NCBI GenBank assembly: GCA_017937845.1
Contig: JAGBCV010000016.1
Coordinates: 53,080-117,079 of the forward strand
DNA length: 64,000 nt
Direction of reading: 5' to 3'
Source: Clostridia bacterium
GTDB lineage: Bacteria; Bacillota; Clostridia; Oscillospirales; CAG-272
In this document: in pieces, positions 42,432 to 51,636 of the stretch
Numbering within the stretch: position 1 is the first letter of the stretch
How the letters are laid out: the number at the start of each line of letters is the position of its first letter
Made by a program: the position numbers and the translations under genes
The notes under the pieces: model-generated
What the model saw: the letters and a program-made list of their open reading frames with translations, nothing else
Told to the model about the DNA's origin: nothing
Databases searched by the model: none

Positions 42432-43658
42432 ATGAAAACATACGAAAGATTTTTGAAATACGTTGCCGTTCCGACCATGTCTGACGGCAGCAGTGAAACC
42501 GTTCCCAGCACAGCAAAACAGCTTGTCCTTGCACATATCCTCAAAGATGAGCTTTGGGCGCTCGGTCTTTCCGATGCGCGTGTCGATGACCACGGTTACG
42601 TGTATGCGTCGCTTCCTGCCAATACCGATAAGGAAATCAATACCATCGGGCTTATCGCGCATATGGATACCTCCAGCGAAGCATCCGATACCGATATCAA
42701 GACCGCTATCGTGGAATATAAGGGTGGCGATATCCTCCTGAATGAAGAAAAAGGCATTTATATGACCCTTGCCGATTATCCTTATCTCGCGGAATATCAA
42801 GGTCAGCATCTCATCGTGACCGACGGTACAACACTGCTTGGTGCAGACGATAAAGCCGGCATTGCGGAAATCATGAGTGCCGTTGAAAGAATCATTGCAT
42901 CGGGTATGCCTCACGGTAAAATTTGCATCGGCTTTACGCCCGACGAGGAGATCGGCAGAGGCGCAAATCACTTTGACGTCAAGGGCTTTGCCGCAGATTA
43001 TGCGTATACCGTAGACGGCGGTGCGCTCGGTGAGCTTGAATATGAAAACTTCAATGCGGCAGGCGCACATATCACGTTCCACGGACGCTCCATTCATCCC
43101 GGCTCTGCAAAAAATAAGATGAAAAATGCGGCATCCATCGCTTGTGAATTTAACGCGATGCTCCCCGCAGATGAAGTTCCCGAAAAGACCGAGGGCTATG
43201 AGGGCTTCCATCATCTTTCGGGTATGACGGGCGGCACGGAATATGCAAAGCTCGATTATATCATCCGCGACCACGATAAGGTGAAATTTGAAGAAAAGAA
43301 ACAGCAGTTTATCGATGCAACGAACGCCATCAATGCGAAATGGGGTGAAGGCACCGCAGAACTCAATATGAGCGATTCGTATTATAATATGAAAGAAATG
43401 ATCGAACCGCATATGTATATCGTCGATCGCGCCAAGAAAGCCATGGAGGATGTGGGCATTACGCCGAAGATCGTTCCGATTCGCGGCGGTACAGACGGCG
43501 CTCGCCTTTCCTATAAAGGACTTCCTTGCCCGAACCTTTGCACAGGTGGCGAAAATTTCCATTCCCGTTTTGAATTTGTTTCCGTGGAATCCATGGAAAA
43601 AATCACGGATATGCTCGTGAAGCTCATCGAAAACAGCGTAACGGATGGGAAGATGTAA
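42432..43658 (+). CDS. pepT: Peptidase T (tripeptidase)
   Basis: 408 residues of the M20 metallopeptidase family. Zinc ligands and catalytic residues are visible: HMDTS (His, Asp), LGADDKAG (Asp), FTPDEEIGRG (Glu pair), and NLCTGGENFH (His) near the C-terminus. It cleaves the N-terminal residue of tripeptides in the cytoplasm. GAAAGGATAGATTCCC precedes the ATG. A terminator follows. Confidence 0.95.
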   Translation: MKTYERFLKYVAVPTMSDGSSETVPSTAKQLVLAHILKDELWALGLSDARVDDHGYVYASLPANTDKEINTIGLIAHMDTSSEASDTDIKTAIVEYKGGDILLNEEKGIYMTLADYPYLAEYQGQHLIVTDGTTLLGADDKAGIAEIMSAVERIIASGMPHGKICIGFTPDEEIGRGANHFDVKGFAADYAYTVDGGALGELEYENFNAAGAHITFHGRSIHPGSAKNKMKNAASIACEFNAMLPADEVPEKTEGYEGFHHLSGMTGGTEYAKLDYIIRDHDKVKFEEKKQQFIDATNAINAKWGEGTAELNMSDSYYNMKEMIEPHMYIVDRAKKAMEDVGITPKIVPIRGGTDGARLSYKGLPCPNLCTGGENFHSRFEFVSVESMEKITDMLVKLIENSVTDGKM

Positions 43659-43674
43659 GAAAAAATAATCAAAC

Positions 43675-43703
43675 AAAACAGGAGCGCAGCGCGCTCCTGT
43701 TTT
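43675..43703. terminator. Bidirectional terminator between pepT and the PBP gene
   Basis: AAAACAGGAGCGC and GCGCTCCTGTTTT form a 13-bp stem around A and GC, with A/T flanks suitable for both strands. Confidence 0.85.
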
Positions 43704-43786
43704 CATATGATTTCGTCCGCTTGCGGACACCTTTTCTCTTCATTTTTCGCTCTTATCTTTTCTATGCAATGGCACTTGCCATTGCC

Positions 43787-46375
43787 TCACCACCACGGCA
43801 CAAGGTGCTTTCGGGTGGTCGTTTCCTCGGTTTCTGTGAAGATCTCCGTGGTTTCGGGGGGCGCTGAGGTGTCGTTTTTTTTGGATGAAGTCGTGTTTTC
43901 GGCGGGATTTTCGATGTGTGTTTCCGTGTTTTCCGTCAAAATATCCGCCGTCGTGGTCTCTTCTACCGTCGTTTCATACTCCGTACAGTACCTGTTGTGC
44001 GCCTTTTCCGCTCCGCTTACGCCGATATAGTTTCCGTTCTTTTCATAATAATTCTGAAAGAAGGCTTTCGTGGGGTCGAGCGTGGGCGATGCGCCAAAGG
44101 GCAGATGCCGATACATAAATTCTGCATCCAAAACGTGAATCTGACACGGAAAGGAACGCGCATAGCCTTTCACAAATGCCACGCGGAGGCGGTTTTCTTC
44201 GGGACATTTCTCACTTGCCAAGGTCTTGGCTTCTTTGTCATAATCAAGCAAAATATGCTCATCACAAGCGGTACGCGGTTCGGTGCCTTTCTTGAAATAT
44301 CCGAGAATCACACGATGACCGCGCAGGTCATGTGAACAGGCATAGGCGGGGGCTTTTCCCGAATCCTTGCAATATAGTGCGCTTATCACGTTTTCACTCG
44401 TCGGAAATTTATTTTTTTTATTGAGTGTGATGGTTTCGGCGGCATTTTTTGCATATAGTCGGCTCATAAGTCCGTCAAAAATTGTAACGGCGGGATTTAT
44501 TTTGTGTGTGCCGATATCGCGTGCATCCTTATGCCCATACCAAACACCGCAAAGCAGGTCGGGCGTATATCCGATGAACCAACGGTCGGTATTGGCGTTT
44601 GAGGTCCCTGTTTTTCCTGCGACGGGGACGGACCTCGATAAGGTCATATCCGATGCCGTACCGTACGTGACGACGTTTTTGAGAAGTCTGGTCATGATAT
44701 CCGCCGTATCCTTGCTGATCGCTCGTGTTCCTTCCGTTTCGTTTGAAAGTATGAGATTTCCGTCTTTATCATAGACCTTGGTATAGGAAACCGTATCGTG
44801 ATGGATACCCTCGCCGTTGGCAAGCATCGTATACGCGCCCGTCATTTCACGAACGGAAACCCCGCGTGTGGTCGCGCCCAAGGCGAGAGGTGCTGCCGCA
44901 ATATCCGAAAAGGTTTTGCCATTTCCGCTTTTTTCATATTCCACGAGGGTCGTGATGCCGAGCGATTTCAAAAAACGATACGAATTGTTTTCTCCGAGCT
45001 TTTTCAAAACGCGGACAGCGACGGTATTGGTCGATTTCATGAGCGCGGTATTGACCGTCGTCAGCCCCGAATAGATACGGGGATTGTTTTTTGGCCATGC
45101 CGTATACGTGTTTCCGTTTTTCGTAAAGCTTACGGGAACGTCATCAAAGACCGATGCCCATGTGATGAGGTCTTTTTCAAGCGCGGGCGCATAGACGGAT
45201 ACAGGCTTGATGACAGAACCCGGCGAACGAAGCATTTGTGTGGCAAGATTGAAGATGCGGTCGGAGGTCTTTTCTCCGATATCGCCTGCAACGGCAAGCA
45301 AATGCCCGTTTTTGGGGTCGATCAGCACCGTAGAGGACGAAGCTCGAACACCCTCCTTACTTTTCGGAATGTTTTCGACGTTGGCATAATAGGCTTCCAC
45401 GGCTTCCTGCATTTTCGCATCCATCGTGGTATAGACGGAAAGACCGCCGTTATAGAGCATTTGCGATGCCGCGGTACGAGAAAGATGATATGCCTTGGAA
45501 AGGTCATGGATCACGTCCTCAATGACGACCTCCGTAAACCAAGAAAGCTTTTTTTCGGATTCGCGTATCGTTCCGAGATGAAGCTCCGTTTCCGTGTGAA
45601 TGGCTTCCTCATAGACGTCGTCCTCCAAAAGTCCCAGCTCGTGCATACGCCATAAGATCGTATTTCGGCGTTCCTTATTATACGTCGGATTTTGAATCGG
45701 GTCGTATCTGGTGGGATACTGAATGATGGCGGCAAGGGTCGCGCCCTCCACGAGCGTCAGCTCCGATGCCGTTTTCCCAAAATACAATTCCGCGGCAGTT
45801 TCCAAGCCATAGCACCCCTCGGCAAGATAGACCGTATTGAGATAAAGCTCTAAGATCGTTTCCTTGGATACCTCTTTTTCAAGGTGAAGCGCACGCATGA
45901 TCTCTGTTAATTTCCGTTTGACGGTCACTTTATTGTCACCCGTCAGGTTTTTGATGAGCTGTTGGGTGATGGTTGAACCGCCGTAGCTCAGTCCTCCACC
46001 CGATGCAAAGCCAAGGACAGCGCCCGCTGTTCGACGAAAATCGACCCCTTGATGCTCATAAAATCGGTGATCCTCGATCGCAATAAAGGCGTTTTGCACG
46101 TCTTTCGGGATTTCGAAAAGTGGGATCCAGATGCGGTTTTCCGCGCCGTGCAGACGCTCATTTTCAAGCTCAACGGCGTTTCCGTCGCCATCGTAATAAT
46201 AAAGCTTTGTGGTGCGTCCTTGGTTTGCCGTGAGCATTTCAAGGTCTAAGGACGCATCGATCCCTTGCGTGGCATATATGACAAAAGAAGACGTTAGCAT
46301 GACGGCGCAAAACACGATGACGAGAAAAAACGCAAGCACGATACGCCCGAAACGCTTCCCATGATTTCGTTTCAT
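43787..46375 (-). CDS. Class A penicillin-binding protein (bifunctional transglycosylase/transpeptidase)
   Basis: 862 residues. One N-terminal span (about 10-35). The GT51 glycosyltransferase has AIEDHRFYEHQGVDFRRT, GGSTITQQLIKN and LELYLNTVYLAEGCYGLETA. The transpeptidase shows SPGSVIKP (SxxK), KSTNTVA (SxN) and KTGTS. These polymerise and cross-link peptidoglycan outside the membrane. The C-terminus is a long Thr/Glu-rich tail ending TRKHLVPWW, probably a flexible wall-spanning end. Divergent from the BofC-like gene at 46472. Confidence 0.95.
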   Translation of the reverse strand: MKRNHGKRFGRIVLAFFLVIVFCAVMLTSSFVIYATQGIDASLDLEMLTANQGRTTKLYYYDGDGNAVELENERLHGAENRIWIPLFEIPKDVQNAFIAIEDHRFYEHQGVDFRRTAGAVLGFASGGGLSYGGSTITQQLIKNLTGDNKVTVKRKLTEIMRALHLEKEVSKETILELYLNTVYLAEGCYGLETAAELYFGKTASELTLVEGATLAAIIQYPTRYDPIQNPTYNKERRNTILWRMHELGLLEDDVYEEAIHTETELHLGTIRESEKKLSWFTEVVIEDVIHDLSKAYHLSRTAASQMLYNGGLSVYTTMDAKMQEAVEAYYANVENIPKSKEGVRASSSTVLIDPKNGHLLAVAGDIGEKTSDRIFNLATQMLRSPGSVIKPVSVYAPALEKDLITWASVFDDVPVSFTKNGNTYTAWPKNNPRIYSGLTTVNTALMKSTNTVAVRVLKKLGENNSYRFLKSLGITTLVEYEKSGNGKTFSDIAAAPLALGATTRGVSVREMTGAYTMLANGEGIHHDTVSYTKVYDKDGNLILSNETEGTRAISKDTADIMTRLLKNVVTYGTASDMTLSRSVPVAGKTGTSNANTDRWFIGYTPDLLCGVWYGHKDARDIGTHKINPAVTIFDGLMSRLYAKNAAETITLNKKNKFPTSENVISALYCKDSGKAPAYACSHDLRGHRVILGYFKKGTEPRTACDEHILLDYDKEAKTLASEKCPEENRLRVAFVKGYARSFPCQIHVLDAEFMYRHLPFGASPTLDPTKAFFQNYYEKNGNYIGVSGAEKAHNRYCTEYETTVEETTTADILTENTETHIENPAENTTSSKKNDTSAPPETTEIFTETEETTTRKHLVPWW

Positions 46376-46471
46376 ATTTGGTTTTCAGTCCTTTCTTTGT
46401 AAGGTTCTGTGAATATTATGGATTTTTGTGTCAATACTATTCCTGAAAATCAAAGATGTGAGGTGAGTTTT

Positions 46472-46915
46472 TTGGAATACAATACAAAAACGAGAATGGG
46501 GATCTGGCTTTGTCTGCTCATGATGCTGCTTGTTTTGGCGCTCGTTTTGGCGGGGGTTTTTGATTCCGCACGCAGGGAAGAGGATAGGCTTGTAAACGCG
46601 ACGAATCCCGACGATGCCATCTACGTCAACGCTTTGCCGCAAGGCACGTCCTCTACGGAAACGACACAAGCAGAAACGACGATTTCCCCCGAAACGACGA
46701 CAGGCGCGCCCACGGCAGACACGGAACGCAAGGCGCTTTATTACGTTACGGTTTCGGGAGAACGCATCGTTTTGCTCAATGAATACGGTGAATTTTTGCG
46801 GACGCTTCATGAAAATGCGCTGTTTTTGCCGAGTGAGGACCTCGCGGCGCTTCGGGCGGGGGTCGCGGTCTATTCGAGCGAGGAGCTTGCGGATTGGATA
46901 GAGGATCTGTCGTAG
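46472..46915 (+). CDS. Single-span membrane protein with BofC-like C-terminal domain
   Basis: 147 residues from TTG 46472, preceded by GTGAGGTGAG; the upstream ATG at 46409 lacks a site. A span (about 12-30) is followed by a Thr/Glu-rich linker (TSSTETTQAETTISPETTTG). The last 60 residues (YYVTVSGERIVLLNEYGEFL ... AGVAVYSSEELADWIED) resemble the BofC C-terminal domain of Clostridia. BofC of Bacillus controls a sporulation signalling protease; here only the domain is suggestive. Confidence 0.6.
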   Translation: MEYNTKTRMGIWLCLLMMLLVLALVLAGVFDSARREEDRLVNATNPDDAIYVNALPQGTSSTETTQAETTISPETTTGAPTADTERKALYYVTVSGERIVLLNEYGEFLRTLHENALFLPSEDLAALRAGVAVYSSEELADWIEDLS

Positions 46916-46976
46916 AATCGGACTTGAACGGATGTTGCCAATCGGCGTTTTGAAAAAAGCAATATATTAGACTTAG

Positions 46977-47004
46977 AAAAGGCAGGATTTGGTATCCTGC
47001 CTTT
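46977..47004 (+). terminator. Rho-independent terminator
   Basis: AAAAGGCAGGAT and ATCCTGCCTTTT pair around TTGGT, followed by CTGTG. It closes the transcript of the BofC-like gene. Confidence 0.82.
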
Positions 47005-47112
47005 TCTGTGAAAGTGGACAAAAAATGAACTAACGAATAGGTCGAAAGTGTTTTATATATATGCAAATTTTTGTATGGATTGCCGTTTTTTGGATATTTT
47101 GCAGTAAAGATG

Positions 47113-47141
47113 TTGACAGAATGAACTTTTTGTAGTAAAAT
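47113..47141 (+). promoter_or_regulatory. Promoter of the tandem small membrane protein genes
   Basis: TTGACA (47113-47118) and TAAAAT (47136-47141) with a 17-base spacer, before the gene at 47186. Confidence 0.75.
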
Positions 47142-47185
47142 AATGATATCAAGCTTAGTGAAATTATGATTAGGAGGTGTTTTCG

Positions 47186-47359
47186 ATGAAAAATAGCAAA
47201 GCATTATTTGTGATGTTGTTTGCGTTGGCACTCATACTTGTTGTGATTGCATTTCTCTTGGCTGGGCAACCGTATGGGTGGTTTGGTTTTCATTTTTTGG
47301 GTCCCGTTGCTATCGTACTTTTAATTATTGGTTTTGTCATGGGTCTAAAAGGAAAATGA
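47186..47359 (+). CDS. Small two-span membrane protein (first of a tandem pair)
   Basis: 57 residues from ATG 47186, preceded by TTAGGAGGTGTTTTCG. Two hydrophobic spans (residues 7-26 and 34-51) and a C-terminus GFVMGLKGK. The next gene, 57 bases on, has the same length, two spans and an identical end, so the two are duplicates. Function unknown. Confidence 0.68.
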   Translation: MKNSKALFVMLFALALILVVIAFLLAGQPYGWFGFHFLGPVAIVLLIIGFVMGLKGK

Positions 47360-47416
47360 CATTTTTGCCCGTCCTATTACAGTAACCTATAATACATAAA
47401 ATAAGGAGGAATTTTT

Positions 47417-47587
47417 ATGAAGAATAATAAATCTTTTTATATTATTGCATTGGCGTTAATGCTTATGATTGGTTCCAATGCGTTGTTTGTGGTGGGAGGA
47501 GCATTGGGTGTTGCAGCCTTATGTATTTATCCTGTCGCCCTTGTCATTTTCATTGTCGGTTTTGTCATGGGTCTAAAAGGAAAATAA
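47417..47587 (+). CDS. Small two-span membrane protein (second of a tandem pair)
   Basis: 56 residues from ATG 47417 (MKNNKSFYIIALALMLMIGS), preceded by ATAAGGAGGAATTTTT. It shares MKN-K start and GFVMGLKGK end with the upstream gene, with a divergent middle. Too short for ordinary calling. The two genes share a promoter and a terminator. Confidence 0.68.
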   Translation: MKNNKSFYIIALALMLMIGSNALFVVGGALGVAALCIYPVALVIFIVGFVMGLKGK

Positions 47588-47594
47588 CATTTTC

Positions 47595-47625
47595 GCCGCC
47601 GTTTTTACGGCGGCTTTTCTTTTTC
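47595..47625 (+). terminator. Rho-independent terminator
   Basis: GCCGCCG and CGGCGGC form a 7-bp stem with TTTTTA loop, followed by TTTTCTTTTTC. Confidence 0.85.
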
Positions 47626-47690
47626 TCTTGATTTCCCACGGCGAATGTGGTAAAATAATCTTAAAAGCAAGAAAACCAAGGAGGAATCAT

Positions 47691-48866
47691 ATGGCAAACC
47701 GTTATTTTACTTGCAAGACCAATAAAAACCCGATTACATATGCTTGTGGAGAGGAAATCATCTTTCATATTTTTTACCGTCACGAGGGTGTGACCGTTCC
47801 TGCGGTGAAATTCAAATGGCAGATGGAGGCAGATTTCGGCTTCCGCGAAGAGGGTGTTTGCGATGGCAAAACAGGAGAATTTACCTTGAAAGCGACGCTT
47901 GACAAGCCCGGCTTTGTTTACGTGATCGCGCAGGCGATCGACGAAGACGGAAATCCCGCGCCCGAATCCGATATTTTTTACGGCGGCGCAGGCGTTGAAC
48001 TTGATAAAATCAAATCGGTAACGACAGAACCCGAAGGATATCATGAATTTTGGGAGATCTGCAAAAAAGAGCTTCATTGTTTGGAGCCGAAGCTCATACA
48101 ATGTAATGAACTCCCCAAGGATGCGCTTCATCCGAATCATGACGTTTATGACGTGAGGATCGCTTGCGTTGGCGGTATCCCCGTTTCGGGTATTCTGACC
48201 ATTCCGCGTGACGGCAAAAAGCACCCCGCCCGCGTGACCTGTCAGGGCTACGGCGTGAAAAGCGCATGGCATCTTTTCGGAGATGACACCATCAATCTTT
48301 GCATCAATGCTCACGGTATTCCGAACGATATGCCGCAGGCGTATTATGATGACCTTTTCAAGGGCAGACTTGCGGGATACGGCTTCGACGAGGAGCAAAA
48401 TCGCAATCCGCATACCTGTTATTTCAAATATATGATGATCCGCGCGGCGCAGGCGCTCCGCTTTATGATGACGCTCCCCGAATGGGACGGCGAAACGCTC
48501 ATTTCCCGCGGCGGTAGCCAAGGCGCGGTGCAGGCAATGCAGGGCGCATCCATGGTCGATGAAGTCACCTATATCGATACTTGGGTTCCGTGGCTTTGCG
48601 ATATCAGCTCGGGCGATATCGGTCGTATCTGCGGTTTCGGTAATTTTTCCGGCAATGCGATGCGATTCTTTGACCTCAGTCTTCGCGCAAGATACGTGAC
48701 CAAAAAGGTCGTCATCAGCGCGGGTCTTGGCGATGCGACGACACGCGCATCGGGTATCACGGCGATGTATCACAATTTGCAAGGGGAAAAGGAGCTTTCC
48801 TTTACCCAGTGCAGAGAGCATATCTATTCTTCCCCCGAAGCAGAAAGTTTCCGATTTGAAGAATAA
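47691..48866 (+). CDS. Acetyl xylan esterase / cephalosporin-C deacetylase family
   Basis: 391 residues from ATG 47691, preceded by AAGGAGGAATCAT; a longer frame from 47628 has no binding site. An N-terminal beta domain of about 95 residues precedes the alpha/beta hydrolase (AXE1) domain. The nucleophile motif is RGGSQGAVQ (GxSxG). No signal peptide, so it acts on imported acetylated sugars. It is probably co-transcribed with the next gene. Confidence 0.85.
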   Translation: MANRYFTCKTNKNPITYACGEEIIFHIFYRHEGVTVPAVKFKWQMEADFGFREEGVCDGKTGEFTLKATLDKPGFVYVIAQAIDEDGNPAPESDIFYGGAGVELDKIKSVTTEPEGYHEFWEICKKELHCLEPKLIQCNELPKDALHPNHDVYDVRIACVGGIPVSGILTIPRDGKKHPARVTCQGYGVKSAWHLFGDDTINLCINAHGIPNDMPQAYYDDLFKGRLAGYGFDEEQNRNPHTCYFKYMMIRAAQALRFMMTLPEWDGETLISRGGSQGAVQAMQGASMVDEVTYIDTWVPWLCDISSGDIGRICGFGNFSGNAMRFFDLSLRARYVTKKVVISAGLGDATTRASGITAMYHNLQGEKELSFTQCREHIYSSPEAESFRFEE

Positions 48867-48878
48867 AGGAGGCACTCC

Positions 48879-49460
48879 ATGAAAACCTTGTCCTATCTTC
48901 CCGACGATTACCGCGAGCTTTGCGCGATTGATCTCGAAAAAAACAAAAGAAGCGCGCTTTATATCAATTTGCTCGGCGTTTTGATCACGCTCGTGATGGC
49001 GATCGTGATGAATACCATCATTCCGCTTTCTTCTCTTTTTGAGGGGGACGTGGGGGTCGGCAGCTTGCTCCTCCGTATCGTCGTGCTGGCGGTCCTACTT
49101 GTCGGGTATATTGTTTTGCACGATCTGACACATGGCTTTGCCATGAAGCTTTGCGGGGCGCGTAAGGTCGTTTACGGCTTTTCGGGCATGTATGCCTTCG
49201 CCGGCTGTCATGATTTCTTCTCGAAAAATGTGTATCTCATCATTTCGCTTGCGCCCGTCGTTTTTTGGGGCATTATCATCAATATCGTATGCTTCCTTGT
49301 GCCGTCTACTTGGTTCTGGATCTTCTATATCATTCAGATCGCCAATATCGCAGGCTCTGCCGGGGATTATTATGTCATTTTTCATTTTCTCTTTCTCCCC
49401 GACGATATCCTCGTTTATGATACGGGAACGGCTATGACGATCTATTCCGCTCAAAAATAA
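48879..49460 (+). CDS. DUF3267 membrane protein (putative zincin)
   Basis: 193 residues with four to five spans. HDLTHGF in the second hydrophobic region is the HxxxH core of DUF3267, a predicted intramembrane metalloprotease-like family. Further spans follow around FWGIIINIVCFLVP and FYIIQIANIAG, and a late aspartate (GDYYV) could be the third ligand. AAGGAGGCACTCC precedes the ATG. Substrate unknown. Confidence 0.78.
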   Translation: MKTLSYLPDDYRELCAIDLEKNKRSALYINLLGVLITLVMAIVMNTIIPLSSLFEGDVGVGSLLLRIVVLAVLLVGYIVLHDLTHGFAMKLCGARKVVYGFSGMYAFAGCHDFFSKNVYLIISLAPVVFWGIIINIVCFLVPSTWFWIFYIIQIANIAGSAGDYYVIFHFLFLPDDILVYDTGTAMTIYSAQK

Positions 49461-49470
49461 TATACGAATA

Positions 49471-49499
49471 AATCCCACTGCTAAGCGCGGTGGGATTTT
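49471..49499. terminator. Bidirectional terminator
   Basis: AATCCCAC and GTGGGATTT pair around an 11-base loop, between convergent genes. Confidence 0.8.
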
Positions 49500-49504
49500 G
49501 ATAT

Positions 49505-51361
49505 TTAAGCATCTTTCAGAACGCGCATGGCGTTGAGGATCGCAAGGACGGATACGCCGACGTCGGCAAAGACGGCAGCCCACATGCCCACAAGACCAAC
49601 GGCAACGAGCAAAAGCACGAGAATCTTGACCGCGATGGCAAAGATGATATTGCTGTATACGATACGCATGGTGCGTTTGGCGATATGGACGGCAGATGCG
49701 ATCTTGGAGGGTTTATCGTCCATCAAAACGATATCGGAGGCTTCCACAGCCGCGTCTGAGCCCATCGCGCCCATGGCAATGCCAAGGTCGGCGCGGGAGA
49801 GTACGGGTGCGTCGTTGATGCCGTCCCCGACAAAGGCAAGAACGGCTTTTTCTGATTTTTCGGCAAGAAGCTGTTCGACCTTTTCCACTTTGTCTGCGGG
49901 GAGAAGTCCTGCATAGACCTCGTCAAGACCGAGTGCTGTTGCAACGGCTTTTCCGACGGCTTCGTTATCGCCCGTCAGCATGACGGTCTTACGGACACCG
50001 AGCGCACGCAGGGAGGAGATCGCTTCCTTGGCGTCGGCTTTTTCTTCGTCGGAAATGACGAGCGAGCCAAGGAATTTACCGTCGAGGGCGACGTAAACGG
50101 CAGTTCCGATATCCGAAACGGGAATATGATCGATCTTTTCGTCGCGCATAAGCTTTTCGCCGCCGATAAGGACTCTTTTGCCATCGATGACGGCGGAGAT
50201 GCCCTTGCCTGCAAGCTCCGTGACGGAGGCGATACGGCTTTCATCGATGGGCTTTGCGTAGGCTTCCTCGATGGATTTACCAATGGGATGATGCGTATTG
50301 CTTTCTGCAAGCGCGGCGTATTCGAGCAGAGTTTCTTTTTCGGTATCCTTCGCGGGATAAACGGCGGTCACGCGGAACGTACCCTTTGTGAGCGTACCCG
50401 TTTTATCGAAAACGACCGTTTCCAAACGGGAAAGCGCTTCCATATAGTTGCCGCCCTTGACGAGGATGCCTTTCTTCGATGCCGCGCCGATACCGCCGAA
50501 AAAGCTCAGCGGAACGGAAATGACGAGCGCACACGGGCAAGAGGTGACGAGAAAGCTGAGCGCACGGTATACCCAAACCGACCATTCGCCTGTGATGAGC
50601 GACGGCACGATGGCAAGCACGAGCGCGGAAATGACGACGATGGGCGTATAAAAACGCGCAAATTTGGAAATGAAGTTTTCGGTTTTGGCTTTCTTGGCGC
50701 TTGCGTTTTCCACAAGGTCAAGAATTTTGGAAACGGTAGATTCTCCGAAGACCTGTGTAACGCGCACGCGCAGTCTGCCCGAAAGATTGACCGTGCCGCT
50801 GACGACGGCGTCGCCTGCCACAAGGTCGCGGGGCAGGGATTCCCCCGTGAGCGCGGAGGTATCGACGGTGGTCTCGCCCTCGATGATGATACCGTCAAGC
50901 GGAATCTTTTCGCCTGCGCGAATGACGATGATATCGCCGATGGCAACCTCGTCGGGGTCGACTTCTTGGATCTCTCCGTCACGTTCGAGATATGCGAAAT
51001 CGGGACGGATATCCATGAGCGCGGCGATCGATTTGCGGGATCTGCCGACGGCATATTCTTCAAAAAGCGTGCCGACTTGATAAAAAAGCATGACGGCGAC
51101 GGCTTCGGGGTATTCTCCGATGATGAACGCGCCGACGGAGGCAATGCTCATCAGAAAATTTTCATCCAAAAATTGAGCGCTGAACAGTCCGCGAACGGCT
51201 TTCCAAAGGATATCCCAACCGATAATGATATACGGTATGAAAAACAGGATCGCTTTGACATACCAAAAATCGGGCAATCGATTTCCCAATACGACGAGCG
51301 CAATTAGCAAAACGGCGCTTATCAAGATACGAATGAGCTTCTTTTTTTGGCGGCTTGTCAT
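49505..51361 (-). CDS. Heavy-metal P1B-type ATPase (Zn/Cd/Pb exporter type)
   Basis: 618 residues. Metal-site motif SCPCALVISVP (CPC), phosphorylation motif DKTGTLTKG, ATP-binding HP (HHPIGKSIE), TGDNEAVGKAVA and hinge GDGINDAPVLSRADLGIAMG. No N-terminal HMA domain; a separate HMA protein is encoded 26 bases upstream. With an ArsR regulator ahead, the trio is a metal-resistance operon exporting Zn/Cd/Pb across the membrane. CPC fits both Cu and Zn classes; the Zn-type regulator points to Zn/Cd. Confidence 0.92.
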   Translation of the reverse strand: MTSRQKKKLIRILISAVLLIALVVLGNRLPDFWYVKAILFFIPYIIIGWDILWKAVRGLFSAQFLDENFLMSIASVGAFIIGEYPEAVAVMLFYQVGTLFEEYAVGRSRKSIAALMDIRPDFAYLERDGEIQEVDPDEVAIGDIIVIRAGEKIPLDGIIIEGETTVDTSALTGESLPRDLVAGDAVVSGTVNLSGRLRVRVTQVFGESTVSKILDLVENASAKKAKTENFISKFARFYTPIVVISALVLAIVPSLITGEWSVWVYRALSFLVTSCPCALVISVPLSFFGGIGAASKKGILVKGGNYMEALSRLETVVFDKTGTLTKGTFRVTAVYPAKDTEKETLLEYAALAESNTHHPIGKSIEEAYAKPIDESRIASVTELAGKGISAVIDGKRVLIGGEKLMRDEKIDHIPVSDIGTAVYVALDGKFLGSLVISDEEKADAKEAISSLRALGVRKTVMLTGDNEAVGKAVATALGLDEVYAGLLPADKVEKVEQLLAEKSEKAVLAFVGDGINDAPVLSRADLGIAMGAMGSDAAVEASDIVLMDDKPSKIASAVHIAKRTMRIVYSNIIFAIAVKILVLLLVAVGLVGMWAAVFADVGVSVLAILNAMRVLKDA

Positions 51362-51387
51362 GCATCAAATCCTCCGTTTGCTATGTA

Positions 51388-51606
51388 TCAATACAAAATC
51401 TTGCAGTCGGGCTCGACCTTTTTGCAGGCTTTTTCAGCTTTTTTGAGGATTTCGTCCATTTTGGCTTCGTCTGCCACGATGGTGAGCTTTTGCATGAGGA
51501 AGCTGACGTCACAGGATTCGACACCGTCGATCTTTTCGATGGCGCGTTTCATTTTTTCGGCGCATACGGCGCAATCAAGGTTTTCGAGCTTGTAAACTTT
51601 TTTCAT
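51388..51606 (-). CDS. Free-standing heavy-metal-associated (HMA) domain protein
   Basis: 72 residues with the metal motif DCAVC (C12, C15) and ferredoxin-like fold pattern (KMKRAIEKIDGVESCDVSFL). It would hand metal to the ATPase that follows, standing in for that enzyme's missing N-terminal domain. GAAAAGGAGAATCATC precedes the ATG. Confidence 0.88.
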   Translation of the reverse strand: MKKVYKLENLDCAVCAEKMKRAIEKIDGVESCDVSFLMQKLTIVADEAKMDEILKKAEKACKKVEPDCKILY

Positions 51607-51636
51607 GATGATTCTCCTTTTCTCGGTTCAAAATGA

